64,000 nt of DNA from Isoetes taiwanensis (Eukaryota; Streptophyta; Lycopodiopsida; Isoetales; Isoetaceae), in contig JAJEKV010000131.1 of assembly GCA_021234155.1 (NCBI GenBank), positions 62,001-126,000 of the forward strand, written 5' to 3'. The first letter of the stretch is position 1, and each line of letters starts with the position of its first letter. The position numbers and the translations under genes were made by a program. This document shows positions 23,471-37,044 of the stretch, in pieces. The notes under the pieces were generated by a model. The model did not search any database, was not told where the DNA came from, and saw only the letters and a program-made list of their open reading frames with translations.

Positions 23471-23474
23471 GTAG

Positions 23475-23976
<502 letters not shown>

Positions 23977-26260
23977 TTTCTAACAAATTTGGTTGCATTA
24001 TATCAGTTAAGTATATAGGTCGAATTGCTCCTAGAAAGCAAATATAGTGAACAGAACTGACATGCATCTTGTAAATGCATAGGCTTAAGACGTATGCTGG
24101 ATATGGAACCAGTGTATGTTTTCTCTAAATTTAGTTTAAATATCTATTGTAGTAGATAGACCATAATATTATTATTTGAACTATGAAGTTGCCCTAATGG
24201 CATGATAGCCAGATTATTTGTTAGCCATTATTACTATTTGAACTATGAAGTTGCCCTAATGCATGAACTATTTAATGGCATATCTGATGCAAGCTATGAA
24301 GTTCAAATGCACTATTATTCTCTAAATATTCCAGGGTTTTTTTTTTGTATTCTAATGTCACCATCACAATGACTAATTTTTTGATCTACTTGCTTATTAT
24401 ACATTGTATTATAGAAATGCCTATTTAAACATATCTACGACATCATTACAATTCAGGCCCAAATATGTTTTTAATACAACAACACATATAACACATGACA
24501 CATATAATATAACTAAAGACAGTCTACTTCGTTCATCAATTCTTAGGGCCCCAAAGGGGCCCAAAAATTTTTGGGTTAACACACAAACCATTACATCCAA
24601 CACTCTAAAATTAAATCCCCCTTCAAACCCCCTTTGATTTGGGTGCATATTCAGGGGGGGTGAGGTAGGGCAGCGAGAGCCCCTATAATTATGTTTTGCG
24701 CGGACAAAATCAACACCATATAGTATATTACCTCAAATCTTAGAGTATTGTGCAAATCTTGTTATACAGTATAATAAATTCCATATATCCATACCCCAGA
24801 AATGAGGAACTTTGTGTACAGTGTAGATTAAGGAATAAGGGGTGAATATGCCTATCCAACAACTCTCGTTGCCCAGAGTCACCCCCCGTGTGAATACAAC
24901 ATATTTCAACATATAGCATATACTAGATATACTAGATATATACAACATATTTCAAGTTCAAGCAACATATTTGAAGCAATCACTTTTTATAAGCAGATTA
25001 TGCCACATCAATCATAAAGTGAAATCTCTAAGTCAATACAATATAACATTTTTTAGTGAATCATAAATAACAAAGTGCAACATCCCATATTTATTGACTG
25101 CCAAAAGCATACAGTCGCAAGAAAACAATGATCAAATTTGGATATAACAATTGCAACCTTACTTACAAAAACAAACCATAAATTAATATGATGCCTTTGG
25201 ATTTGAACCAATGTACAAACCGGCATCACGAAATTTGAAACACAACATTAACTACCCTTTCTATTCAAAAAACTATTCTATTCTATTCTACCCTTTTTTA
25301 AATAATCTGAGACGCTTAACTATCAACACAACAACCTAACAAAAAACCTCGACCCAAATCATCGATGATGATTATTCATCCACTATGCGCACTACCACTG
25401 CACACCTCCAACTGTTCAAGGAGTGTTAACTTCCCAAAAATGAAACTACATGACATAAAGAAACACCTTCCACGTTTTCAAACACAATTTCCTGTTACAA
25501 CATAATATTTTGGCAAATTTCGAACGAAATTTGTTGTATTAGAATACAATTGCTTTTGTGTTTTCCTCCAGAATTTACACATGAATGTTCATTAGTTGTA
25601 AGTCTTCTTGCATCGTAAGTGTCCCTTAATGAACTAAAAGATGGGCAACACTCTTGTAACACCTGCCTGCTACACCTACAGTGTCATTGCATATATCAAG
25701 GACTTTCCCATGTTAGCATGCAGTCTTTAAAGCTAGACACCATCTACCTTCTTAAGTTGCGCATTTGCAAACACCATAGTCAAGGACAAGTTGAAGTGTT
25801 TTAGCTCAGAATATATGTTGCACATACTTTTACACATTGCAGACCAAGTTATAGCTTAATAGTTGTTATGTATGAACCTATGGTTGTTGCACCCATGGGC
25901 TAATGCCTATTAATTTCGTAGTTGTATTTTAACTTCACTAGTATCTCTATTTAGTAGACGTCTCATATCTCCAAAGCTTTAACAAGTTTTTTTTTTTGTT
26001 TTTTCGAGGGATTATATTAGACGGTCAACATCCATCACACATGTATGGGACATGTATAAGAAATCACATGCAGCGATATATGGTGTGCATTCCAACTTTA
26101 ACTATGACTTATCTATGAGTTGGTACATCCTGGCCAGCCCCTGCATTAGATGTTGATCACAGCCTCAGTACGGATGCTCAAATCATACCTTCAAGAGGTC
26201 ATGGATGTCCGAGATCGGCTCGGTCCTTGGGCACTTGCCTGATATATGTACTATTTATTT
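23977..26260. other. AT-rich DNA without genes
   Basis: A direct duplication, TATTTGAACTATGAAGTTGCCCTAATG, occurs at about 24,173 and 24,235. A T-rich tract (25,988-26,004) is followed by CGAGGGATTATATTAGACGG. No domain found in any frame. Confidence 0.45.
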
Positions 26261-26269
26261 CCCCTCATG

Positions 26270-26445
26270 ATAGGTGTCTGTACAGTTTGACAGCAATCTT
26301 ATTCCTGTCACGGTTTTCCCCCCAGAAACCCTTCAGGACGAGCGTTTTTTAACCCGAATAGTAATACATTTGTTGCACCTCCTTTTTGGATCACATAGGC
26401 CGATTGGTCTTCGTGGATGATAAAAACTCTATTCTATTCTATTTT
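26270..26445 (+). repeat. Dispersed repeat, 3' end copy 1
   Basis: It shares with 27,240-27,405 the ordered words TGTACAG, CAGCAAT(C/T)TTATT, GAAAC(A/C)CTTCAGGAC, AATGGATTTG/AATACATTTG and CGTGGA(C/T)AATAAAA, then ATTC repeats. It looks like the 3' end of a retroposon family; two related copies lie about 970 bp apart. Confidence 0.65.
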
Positions 26446-27239
26446 ATTCTCATATGGATAGAGGTATAGTTTCATCAAATACAATGCTTCTTGTTATGCA
26501 TTTCTTTTGACAGAGTTCCGGCACTTCTATACCAACTTTCAAGCATTTACAAAAGTGACATCACCTAAAATACTTTTTTCAGTGACCGCCAAATTCTTTT
26601 TGAATTTAAAAGCCTAGATTACAACACCGTTCAAAAATACCAATGACCTCCATGTATCATGCTCTATTTTCAACAAATACGCTAAACCAGGCAACATGTA
26701 CATATTTTTTTCTCGTTGCTACCAAGTACATGAGGGCAACCCCTTGTGCAATAGCACCTTGTTTCTTTGGCCTTTTATTGTTGGCTACTTTCCTTACTTT
26801 GTCAGTCTACTTTCATGCATCCTCCATATATACCAGTGCTTTGAAAATGGTCAAGACAACACAATACGAATGCCAAATTAATTCCACACTACCTCGTGAT
26901 CCACAATACATACTGTCACACTTATTTGTAAGGAGATGTACAACAATTGCGTCCATTCACGTTGTGCACGGCATCTCATAATTGAAATAGACAAATGAAC
27001 TCGTGAGGGGCATGGAAAGAGGGTATGCCAGTGTCCTCAAATGGGAGCCATTGTAGATGGCACACTTTGGATTTGTCCAGCACTTGTAGCTATACGACCA
27101 AGATATATAGGCTTGAATACACCTAATCGACTGCTACACATGCTCTTGCAGATGTCTATAGTAATAGCACTATCATCTTATGCCCAAGAAATTCCGGACA
27201 AGTAACGCCTTGCATCAACATATATTGACATTACATATG

Positions 27240-27405
27240 TACAGATGTACAATTTATCAGCAATTTTATTATTGTTAAGGTTTTTGTCTTGGAAACACTT
27301 CAGGACAAGGTTTTTTTACTCCTAGATAACAATGGATTTGATGTACTTTTTCTTGTATTTTGGGTCCCATAGACCTTCTAGTCTCCGTGGACAATAAAAT
27401 TCAAT
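27240..27405 (+). repeat. Dispersed repeat, 3' end copy 2
   Basis: See the copy at 26,270 for the shared blocks. This copy ends GACAATAAAATTCAATTCGATTC. Confidence 0.65.
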
Positions 27406-30400
27406 TCGATTCTTCACCATGTGCATGAGCTCCAAGTGTACTTCTTAAGGTTGTCCATCATGTCCTGGGATCATCACGACGAGCAAGTCATCTAGCATCA
27501 AGATCGTGTCTTTTTCCTCGATGACAAAACGTCTAAGTATCCATACTTGCTCATATTTCCTCACCCGATGTCGAGCAACTCCAAAAGGTTTCCATTCGCA
27601 TAAGAATCCAAAATTCATCTTATGACTCAGATATCAATGAAACACACTCGGAGCCCTTCCACGTGGACAATGTTCATGGGGGGGATCTGGCAGTGTGGAA
27701 AGGTGGGTATGTGCCTAAGGCAGCAATATTCAAAGAGGATTACCATTGATAAACAGGAATTTAGCCAAGTAACTTTGCATGATAGAGATAATTCAAAGAA
27801 TGTAATAAGAAATATCCCTAGATACTATAGGGAATGGATTGAGCTCTCCCCCCCCAATTCCTAAGAATTGAGAGATTCTTGATGAGGTTAGCCAGTTAGA
27901 GAAATATGGCTAAGATTCCACATCCACCTATCCCTTTCCCAAGCCCTTTGATGATAGATCAAACATATCACAATAGAGGCATGACTTTGAGCTCAGAGTT
28001 CACATCAATCACAACAGAGTCTATAATATTGCCCCTCAATCTAAAGAGCTTATTGGAGCTCAAGCATTATGCCTAAGCATCTTAAAGCATGCCTAAGGAT
28101 TACCCCTACCTCTACTCCATGAAGACTCGATCCATTAGGATTGAGGAGGCCACTAACAAGCTAGTTCATGCTAGTTGAGAACTATTACAAGTTTTTTATC
28201 CTCAAGCACGACATGTAGAGCGCTCTGGTCTTACCAAAAATCATCAGACGTGCTCTTCTCATGACAATACCTTCATACGTGATATGCAGATCAAAGACGG
28301 GTGTGTATTGGAAACCAAAATAGTCTATTCCATCTATTATTTTATCTTTCAGCCCATGATCTATTACTTCGAGTTCTATGTTATCTTTGCATGCATTTAG
28401 TATAAATAACATATATCAGAAATAAATAGAATAGAATATAATGTATTTTTATCGTCCACTAAGACTAACTGAGAAATATCATCCATCTATTTCTAAACCA
28501 CAAAATTGATAATACTCCATAAAAGCATATAGCTAAAAAATCACCAGAGGAGGTGCCATATCTGCATAATCGATGGAAATTGTTCTAGATTCAAAAAAGA
28601 GGAGTGAGCACTTTAGGTCGAGAGAGCAGGATAGAAACAAGCAAGAAAAGGCCAAATAAGATCTGATATTGCCATTAATAGCTGATAATGAGTTCATATA
28701 GCAACTGGCATATTACATGCTTTATGTATTTGCATGGAATCTTTATAGAATCTCAAGGAAATTTTGCAATATCATGGAGAATCTTAATAGAATCTTAGAA
28801 AACTTCAAAGAATGTTATGGAATTTTTCGAGAGGTAGTGTTAAGGGTATGTTGGCATATTTAGAACTTATAGAAACTCGAAAAATATGTACTTCCCATTG
28901 TACATACATCTAACTTCATGCAGTCCTACATAATACAACCACTTGTCTATATATATGATGAGTAGAGGTGAAAAACAAATTTCAGACAAAAAAAAAATCC
29001 AGAAGTAATTACATTTTGGAAGCTCAACATGTATGGCATTCGCAATAGAAGTGGAATAAGGAAACGCCTTAGTTTGAAGGCATGCACTCCCTTTTCTTCT
29101 GTTCTGGTGCTATAGGCATTTTTTTTTCCTTTAATTATTGTTTGTAACTTTCGAGCTTTCTAGAATGTTCGTGTACCAACAAACAATTGAGTCTAACTTT
29201 GGTTTCACCCATCCGACACATTCAATTCTTCTTCTGCTAGGGTAAGGGAAAGACGATAATGAACTTTTCGTTGTTGAAAACTTTCTCACAACTTCCTTTT
29301 CATTAGACGCCCGCTTTTTCGTAGGGGCTGAAAGCGTAAGAAGGTTTTGATTCAAACTTCTGCGATAATTTGTTTTATGGCAAGCCTTGCCTGTCTGCTT
29401 TCTAATTCTTTGGAGCAGGTCGAACTTGCTTTTCCATTTGAAATGTATAAACACGTGTGCTAACACTTGAATGTCCTTTTACTTTGCAAAGACCGTACTT
29501 TAGTGCCATGCAATGTATTATCTTAAATTCATTGTGATGGCATTGACGTTGGGCGTCTTCATCCAAGGCTTTCTCTCAATATTATAATATGTTTTTGAAA
29601 AGTCACGCTATTTTTTAGGGGTTTGTTGCTGCTTTTGGTGAGATTACTTGAGACGACTAATATTATAGGTATTATAGAGCTCTCTATTGTTTGCAGAAGT
29701 CTCTTCCTTCATACTTTATCAATGTTATGAACTGCACAGCAAGTTACAAAGAAGCCAGAAACATCTAATCTTTATTTCTAGCAGGTTATCTTTGCATGCT
29801 GCTTTCCTTTTGTTGGTCCTCTTATACTTCTTGGCAAAGATGATCATGGGTAAAACCTTAGTCCCTGGTTGATTATAGCAATATTTGCAATCTTTCCCTT
29901 GCAACTGGACTCAAATTTCAAAATATGAATATGAATATGAATATAAATATATTAGTCATGCCCATGTAGGACCTTGAAGCATTGGAGCATAAAAGGTACA
30001 TAATTACAACTTTAACGATGAAGAACAGTGAGAGTTAACATCTCTAATTTGATAACCTACTCTTTTGATCTATATAAAAAAGAGAATGAAATTTCGAGCA
30101 ACTGACACCGTGTTTGAGTCTGGTCTCCTGATAAGCAAGGAAACTGACAAATACATGGTTTTCATCTTCGTGAAAGACAACCGAGAATTACGTGAGTACA
30201 GAATCTACCCTAGAAATACCAAATGGAAGGCCGTATATATCATCTGGGATGTGGTTAATCCGGACACCCATTATCAGCCATGAAGAACCACGAAATTTCA
30301 AGCCCAAAAACCAACTATTTTTGCACATTGTTTTATTGCTGCTCTATTTCACCTCAAATCTCTTTGATCCATGTCCTCGATCAGAAGCATTTCAATTAAG

Positions 30401-30570
30401 ATACTCTCAATTCAACTGGAAATACAAGATTTTGGTAACTCTCTTTTAGAAATATTCCACAATATGTCAAGTAGCAAAATTTATCAGAGAACTTCTTGCA
30501 AAATCATTGACATCAATGGCACAAATTAGATCTTCTTTGTTGGACATAAATCAGCCTCATCACCGTCACC
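27406..30570. other. No recognisable gene
   Basis: Scattered frames of 60-110 codons occur (for example 28,185-28,412 minus, 29,131-29,466 minus, 30,065-30,283 plus), none with a domain I can name. GAATAT repeats lie near 29,925-29,950. Confidence 0.45.
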
Positions 30571-30576
30571 GTCACC

Positions 30577-30797
<221 letters not shown>

Positions 30798-31280
30798 ATT
30801 AACAAATATCTTCAGAATGCTGCTCTCATAGTTGAAACTAGAATAGAATAGATCAACGCCAGGCATTAGCAAATTAGCACTTTAGTAGCAAAAGAACTCT
30901 ACTGTGTTGAATATGTAATGGAGCGCATTTTAGGTTTACAAATCGTTTCAACTGAGGCAGTATCTGATTCCACTATACAAGCCTACCTTTGGGATGAGTT
31001 GTCCATGTGTTTGATAGTCATGAGACATCATGGGCAATTCGAATCAATGACTCACACGTGCATTTCACTTTTATCCACCAACTAAGATATTATAAAGCAT
31101 TGTTTTCTCTACTGAAATCCATAAATGCAAAGTTAGTACTTGATCATACTTCATTAGACAATATCAATTACAAAAATAATTACAAAGCAAATAATGTCCA
31201 TTCTTGCCAATATCAACATGTGCTATTGTCAAAAGTTGCACATATGGATGTTAAAGGCTGAGTACATGCCCAGGATATTA

Positions 31281-31310
31281 GCCTGGCAATGCCGGGCACA
31301 CGTTCACTAG
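31281..31310 (+). mobile_element. Helitron 3' end, plus strand
   Basis: The hairpin GCCTGGC-AAT-GCCGGGC (31,281-31,297) is followed nine bases later by CTAG (31,307-31,310) and then T. A GC-rich hairpin about 10 nt before a terminal CTAG, inserted before T, is the standard Helitron 3' end. The 5' end (TC after an A) upstream could not be placed. Confidence 0.6.
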
Positions 31311-32949
31311 TTGAGAATTGAATTCAATGCTCAATTTCCAAGAAGATTTTCCTAAAACAGTGAAAGAATGATTTCAGCAAAAGTTGCACCAAATGATTTT
31401 CCTATGGATTTTTTGCTTAATTCCAATTTCCAAGGTTTCTCAAGTGTGTCTTGATTATGCCTTAGAAAGTCAAAAGCAAATGCCTGAACAGATTTATAGA
31501 TATAGAGCCCCCTGACCTGGTCAATTTTGAGTCAATGGCCCAACCCGAGAGCTATTTTTAGCCAGTAAATTTGTAAGCAACCTTTCTAATTATTGCTTAA
31601 TGGTTTATATTCTTTGGTTTCTCTGAAGTGTGTATCTAAAAAATCTTGCTCAAAAATTTGTTGGTTTGATGCTAAAAGGATTTTTTTTACTAATATTTTT
31701 CTTGTGCAGGAGAACAGAGAAACTAATCTGATAGTTCTATTGCTGGTTATCTTTTTGTGCTAGGAATAGCTTTTTATAAATGTTGAATAATCTATGAGAT
31801 TACAGCAATATGCATGGCATGAAAACTCGGTCTGCTATAATCCAGGAAGAACATTAAGATTTGTTGAAAAGCTTTTCTATCTAATTTTTGAAAGGCTGAG
31901 ACTATCCTAAGCAGCCTTATCATCTTTGCCTTTTCCTTTTAAATGAATTAACATGCATGCAACAAGACCATAGTAGAATGATAGTTATAATGATCTACTT
32001 AGACGATTCTTTTACCTTGAAAGTCTAACCTACAGTGGCATCAAAGTGATAGAATATAATCAATTCATATTTGCATCAGGTCTGCAGAAACTCTGAAGCA
32101 AGGTAGGTCACTCGAAGCTCATCTAACCCCATCAACAATGAGTTGCTAAGATCAATAAACTCCCGCAGAAGCCGACCCGACTTTGAGATGATTTCCCTTT
32201 TTAAATTTCCCATTCCGATCTGTTCTTGGCACTGAATCATTTTTGTTTAGTCCGGGCAGGTTTAAAGTTTCTTGATGCAGAAGGATCCAATTCGGGTGCT
32301 CAGGCTTATGATTGCTCAGTTAGATCCAACAAAAAGGCCGGATCTTGGTCTGGCCTTCTTAGGGTTCAAGAATTTTCAAGCAAAAAATATCCCACAGGCA
32401 TCGAGGAGAAAAGAATCCTTGGTATATAAGGCATAAAGTAGCTCAATTTATAAATTCACGTGCTGCCTTCACGTGGGATTTGGCCCGTTGCCACCCACAT
32501 GCCCGAGGGTACCACGTGGGGGGTTGGATGAAAGGAGGTCTATGCTAGGGGGGTAGATAGGAAACATTTTTTTTTATTTCAAGAACTAAGGCACGAATCC
32601 CAAGAATTCAAATTCAAAGGTCTAAACAAGGTCTTTTTTTGGAACTTTTTGCATCATATGGAATCTTTTTTGATACCCTTCTTAATGGAAGAATTTTTTT
32701 GAGAAAAAGGAATTTTTTATTTTTGAGCAAAAAAGGTTTAGGAAATGGTGATGTGGCAAGTTTGAGGTGTAAATGGGCAATCTCATGATGACATGGCATG
32801 ATGATGTGGCAAAAAATCTTCCCCCTAGTCAAAAACTTTGTTGAGATGGAAAAATGATGTGGATGACTTGTGATGATGATGCAACATTTTTCTTGGTGAG
32901 GTGGATAATATGTGATGATGTGGCATATTTTTGCAAATTTATAATGGTA
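31311..32949. other. No recognisable gene between two Helitron ends
   Basis: This lies between 3' ends that face each other. A small frame at 32,226-32,429 has no domain. The sequence around 32,440-32,540 is locally GC-rich. Confidence 0.4.
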
Positions 32950-32978
32950 CTAGTTACGGTGCCCAGCGTTGCTGGGCA
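32950..32978 (-). mobile_element. Helitron 3' end, minus strand
   Basis: Read on the minus strand: the hairpin TGCCCAGC-AAC-GCTGGGCA, then CCGTAA and terminal CTAG, followed by T. The first 29 bases match the terminus of the complete Helitron at 37,159 at most positions (GGTGCC, AGCGTTGCTGGGC), so both belong to one family. The body extends to higher coordinates; its 5' end was not found. Confidence 0.7.
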
Positions 32979-33142
32979 TAATTTGAAAACATGTAAATGT
33001 TGAAAACCAGTAAAGTTGCTTTAATTTTCGTTGTTTCTAACTTTTGATTACCTTTGTTGTTTTTATTTGTTGGAAGAATGGTTATATATCCAAGTGTATT
33101 GCTCTAACATGATATGGTGATTTAAAACACTTAGACATACAA

Positions 33143-33205
33143 GAAATTTATCGCGGCGGCCAAGAAATTTATCGCGGCGGCCAAGGCCGCCGCGAATATT
33201 TCTCT
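33143..33205. repeat. GCGGCGGCC inverted repeat, CACTA-like terminus
   Basis: ACAAGAAATTTATCGCGGCGGCC is present as two direct units and then inverted (GGCCGCCGCGAATATTTCT), giving a hairpin of about 19 bp. The outer TACAAGAAA resembles the CACTACAAGAAA ends of plant CACTA elements. The inverse partner GGCCGTCGCGATAAATTTCTTGTA lies at 37,022-37,046. Confidence 0.6.
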
Positions 33206-33300
33206 TTCCTGCAATACGAACATTGGGGGGATGAGCAACTAGTCGTGCGCATTCGTTGCAAAAGAAGCACTTTGATGAGTAGTCAATTACCGTGCATCCC

Positions 33301-33352
33301 AGTACATTAGGGCATACATATTTTTAGTACATTAGGGCATACATATTTTGTA
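33301..33352. repeat. 26-bp tandem duplication
   Basis: AGTACATTAGGGCATACATA plus flank is repeated head to tail. Confidence 0.9.
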
Positions 33353-35104
33353 TATGGATTATAAACAGCTAATTATTTAGCAACATGAAAAACTTTTTAA
33401 ATTAGGGTCTAAGCATTATTGTATCCTAGGGGTGGGTTATTCTGTAGATAATGGGTACCATGAGGTAGAGTTGCAGGTGATCCCCAAGCCAAATTTCATG
33501 GCAAAATATGTCAGCATAGGCAACTATGGCAGAAAACCCAATGTTGGCACATGGCTTAGCATATATTTTGTGGCAAAATACCGTAACCCTAAAATTTCTG
33601 TAGGGTAACAATGGATGTAAACGAGTTGGCAAAACATAGGTCCTATCAATTCATGCAGGTGCAAAGAGCTATACAGAGCTATACAGAGTCCTTGGTTACA
33701 GAGTCTGCGTTTTCATTTTAAATGCACCCATAGAGATTTGACCAGAGGCAATGTTGGATCAATGCATTTTGTTTTTGCCTATGGAACTTTTGCCTCTATG
33801 ATCTTATTTCTAAAAGCAGTAATAAGAGCTTTGGTATCCTTTAAAAATTCAAATTTAGATGCAATTTTTTTCCAAAAACAAAGATGGATTTGCCTTGGTC
33901 TCAAAGCTTCTGCTGCATGGTAGACAAAAAAATATGGGTCTCAAATATTCTGGAATTTCTCATTTTAGGTTGCAAGCATTCTCAAATTCCTCAGAGTTCT
34001 TGTCTTGCGCATATAATTCATCACATTTGTAAGCATTGTCTTGGTTATAAAGAGTGTGATAGCCCTTGGAGTGGGAATCCTTCGGATTCAAAATACTCCA
34101 TTCATTATCAATATGGCCAGATGCTTTAGTCTTGAATCAGTTTCTTTTTTCTAATTTTTCTCTGAGCGGTGCCCAAGCCCTAGTTGATTTTTCATCTTAG
34201 AAAGAAGAAATGTAAGGAAAATAACAATTCTATACTTATGCTACCTCCTCGTCATCATAAACATTCTTCTGGGAGAGCATAGAAGTCCCTATGAGGTTGA
34301 GCAGATTGCACCTGCCTAGAAGCGCCATAAAAAATTTGCCTAGAAGCACTGAAGTCCTAAACTCCTGCATTTTTGTTTTCCTCCAATATCTGCATAGCTT
34401 TCAGGCATGTTTTATAAAAGACCAATATTGTATCAGTGTTAAATTGTCAATGTTGATGCGAAGTGGCGTAATACAACAATCACTTCACACCCGTTTGCGA
34501 GTCTGTAACAGGTAGTTCTCCACATGCCCAGGTTTGTCAGGCATGATCAAGGATCACCTGCTAGGCACTTTGTTACTTCATTTCATTTGCCAATTGAATA
34601 GCCTCTTCCTCTTCACAGCCCTGCCAAATGATTTAAGATCCTATACTTTGTGTGCATATTGTAACAAATGTTTGAAAAGACATGCAAGTACTGTCCATAT
34701 TGTAACAACGTGCTTGAAAAACATGAAAGTACCAATCTTTAGTAGTGCTTTCTCTAGCCAAAAAAAGTGCTCATAATTGGGTCCAGCTGGAGCTATTTCC
34801 CTGCATTTCTTATGCATGTTAGGAACATTAAAAAGTACTTATAATTTTTGAAAAAACAGATGGTTAAAGACACCTTGCCATCACCTCTAGTGACGCTGAG
34901 CCAAAGTAAAAAACTTGTTATATTTCTATTAGAAGATCCAATAGACCTGAAAAGTGGCATGCACCAGTCAAATGTGCCTGTCAAACTAAAACATAACCAG
35001 AGATTCTAGAGACATAATTGAAAAGTCTAAAAAGCTTACCCAAACATGGCGTATTTGTTGAGACACATCTAACAAATAGAAGTAGGAATTCAAATAGAAC
35101 TTAC
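33353..35104. other. No recognisable gene
   Basis: Short frames on both strands without a known domain. Confidence 0.4.
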
Positions 35105-35183
35105 TGGCAATACCAGGCACGCGCTTGCCATTTGAAAACCTTCCAGTAGCATCCGCCAGAAAATCAATCCCATATAGTGGACG
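35105..35183 (-). pseudogene. GDSL esterase/lipase exon fragment
   Basis: On the minus strand the peptide PLYGIDFLADATGRFSNGKR precedes VPGIA and a GTAAGT donor. YGIDF plus TGRFSNGR is a conserved block of plant GDSL hydrolases, found a short way after the catalytic Ser. No other GDSL exon is visible on either side and no clear acceptor precedes it. It is a second GDSL remnant, not a copy of the one at 13.9 kb (different residues). Confidence 0.7.
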
Positions 35184-35871
35184 ACACAAAAAAACCGCAG
35201 CAATAGCACAAAGAAACCTGAACGAAAACCGCATTTTTTGCTTCCAGGTTTGGCTATGGCGATCTCCAATGAATGCAGGCATTCAGAACCGGTATAGGTC
35301 CGTTAAAGGCACAAAAAAAGCAGAGTCGAAAGGATGAAAGTTCCTCCTCATTGGAATGAATGCGCTAGATGCCAGCAGCCAGAGTCAGATACACAAAAAA
35401 TGCGCATCCCCTCTCATGCAAATAAAAAAATGTTCATAGAAAATCTGCTATAGAGACACAAAATGGAAGAACGGATGAACTAATGGCGCCTATTGGCCTC
35501 CAAATCAAGCCGAAATCAGGCCAAATCAAGCCGAAACCGAGGAACAACCGAGCAGCAATGCCCAACCGAGGAACAGATGCCACCGCTGCCGCTGCCGCCA
35601 TAGCATTCAGATGGAAGCATTCAGATTGTTGCCGCCATAGCTTCTACCGACTCCAGTTGCTCTGCCAGCATTAGAAGAAGCAATCGCCATCGCCGGAGCA
35701 CAGTATAACTCGTTGCCAGGCGTTGAGCAGGATGTTATTTCGAAAAATACGTGGCAGGTAAACATCAAAATAGATTGCGGCGCAGAAAAATTGAATGCGA
35801 CAAAAACAAAAATGAAAAATTAAAGACTGCTTTATATGCTTAAATTCGGCAAAAAACATTTATCAACACTA

Positions 35872-35990
35872 TAACACTAAACCAGTATAATGACGGTGCC
35901 TTGCTTTATTGAGCTAACACTAAACCGGTCTAATGAAGGTGCCTTGCTTTGTTGAGCTAACACTAAACAGGTCTAATGACGGTGCCTTGA
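35872..35990. repeat. 43-bp tandem repeat, nearly three units
   Basis: Units starting TAACACTAAACCGGTCTAATG begin at 35,872, 35,915 and 35,958 and contain GGTGCCTTG. They lie about 100 bp upstream of a TATA box. Confidence 0.9.
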
Positions 35991-36083
35991 ATAATATACC
36001 CTAGATGATATAGCTGGCGGGAATTTCATACCTGGCGTGTTATTTGAGGCAATCATTTATTCACGCTAATTTCTAATTAACCC

Positions 36084-36091
36084 TATATAAA
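36084..36091 (+). promoter_or_regulatory. TATA box candidate
   Basis: TATATAAA in an AT/GC-mixed context, about 60 bp before a first ATG (36,149) and 95 bp before the open frame at 36,179, with a pyrimidine-rich leader (CCATTCCTTCC) between. Spacing fits a plant core promoter. Confidence 0.5.
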
Positions 36092-36178
36092 TCCGGTTCA
36101 CGCTCTCAAGACCTCCATTCCTTCCAATTTTTTTTTCTCTGCCCGTCATGAAGCGTTCGGCCTCATCGTTCGACCTTC

Positions 36179-36496
36179 ATGAAGAACCCGAGGGTCTCCT
36201 CAAAGAGACGTCAGGTTGAAGAAGCCCCACAATTCCCCCCCATTGATTTTCTGTCCCAATTCTCCTCTGATTCTGATTCAGAGGATGAAGAGGAGGAAGA
36301 GGACGATCAGGACTCTCAAGAATTCATGACCGCTCTGCTTCAGGGTTGGCTCGACCCTGAAACAGAGAATGAAATCTCTGAAGCGGAGTCTTCCCAAATG
36401 AAATATAACAAATCTTTGCTTGCCTCCATCCCAATCACCCTAGCAACTACCATTGGTGGGTGGAAATCCCACAATATCTTTTTGAGATGGTACTAA
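36179..36496 (+). CDS. Hypothetical acidic protein, 105 aa
   Basis: The frame starts MKNPRVSSKRRQ (a basic, possible nuclear signal), followed by a hydrophobic FPPIDFLSQF and a Ser/Asp/Glu-rich stretch (SDSDSEDEEEEEDDQD, residues 31-46), then ALLQGWLDPETENEIS. No family recognised. A TATA box and a tandem-repeat promoter region precede it. An upstream ATG at 36,149 in another frame (23 codons) overlaps the start and would act as an upstream ORF or shows that the true N-terminus is frameshifted. It could be the first exon of a larger gene. Confidence 0.4.
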   Translation: MKNPRVSSKRRQVEEAPQFPPIDFLSQFSSDSDSEDEEEEEDDQDSQEFMTALLQGWLDPETENEISEAESSQMKYNKSLLASIPITLATTIGGWKSHNIFLRWY

Positions 36497-37044
36497 CATT
36501 TACAGTTTTTTTAACTGCATTTATATTGAGAGTGCAAATTTTGTAGTCGTCGTTAGAAACAATAACTCTGTATCCTTAAAATGTGCATGGGAGCACAAAA
36601 AAAAATTGGGTTCATATTCAAGAGAACATTGCATTGATCATTAATAGTGGGTTAAATAATTGCACATGTTTAGAACCAAAAAAGTTTATCATAGCGGCCT
36701 TGGGAACATAGTGTATGAAGTTGCCATGTACATTCACAGATAGAAGCCCTCAATTCTGCCTAATTTGATTGAAGCCCTCCTCCAAATTTGATTGATTGCA
36801 AACTCAAGTATGTGCTTGATTAGTGTTCAATTTTCTATTGGAAAGGATTTCATACTAGGATGGTCTGGATGAAACTTACAACATCCAAACATAAAACATG
36901 TTCAAGAATGTCATTTGCACTATTTAAACTAAAAGAAGCCCATTATTACTCAGGTAATGCATTATGAAACATCGAACTTAATAATAGGTCCAACCTTACA
37001 TGTCGTCATGAACCAAAGACAAGGCCGTCGCGATAAATTTCTTG
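36497..37044. other. No gene; ends in a CACTA-like terminus
   Basis: AT-rich non-coding. The last 23 bases (37,022-37,044) are the inverse of the word at 33,143, immediately outside the large inverted repeat. Confidence 0.45.

Noticed and set aside
25270-25300. CRISPR-like repeats (ATTCTATTCTA)
   Set aside because: A simple pentanucleotide microsatellite in a plant genome, without spacers.
29131-29466. 111-codon minus-strand frame with GWVKPKLDS, resembling plant RNase H-like text
   Set aside because: Only a short resemblance; the catalytic acidic residues are absent.
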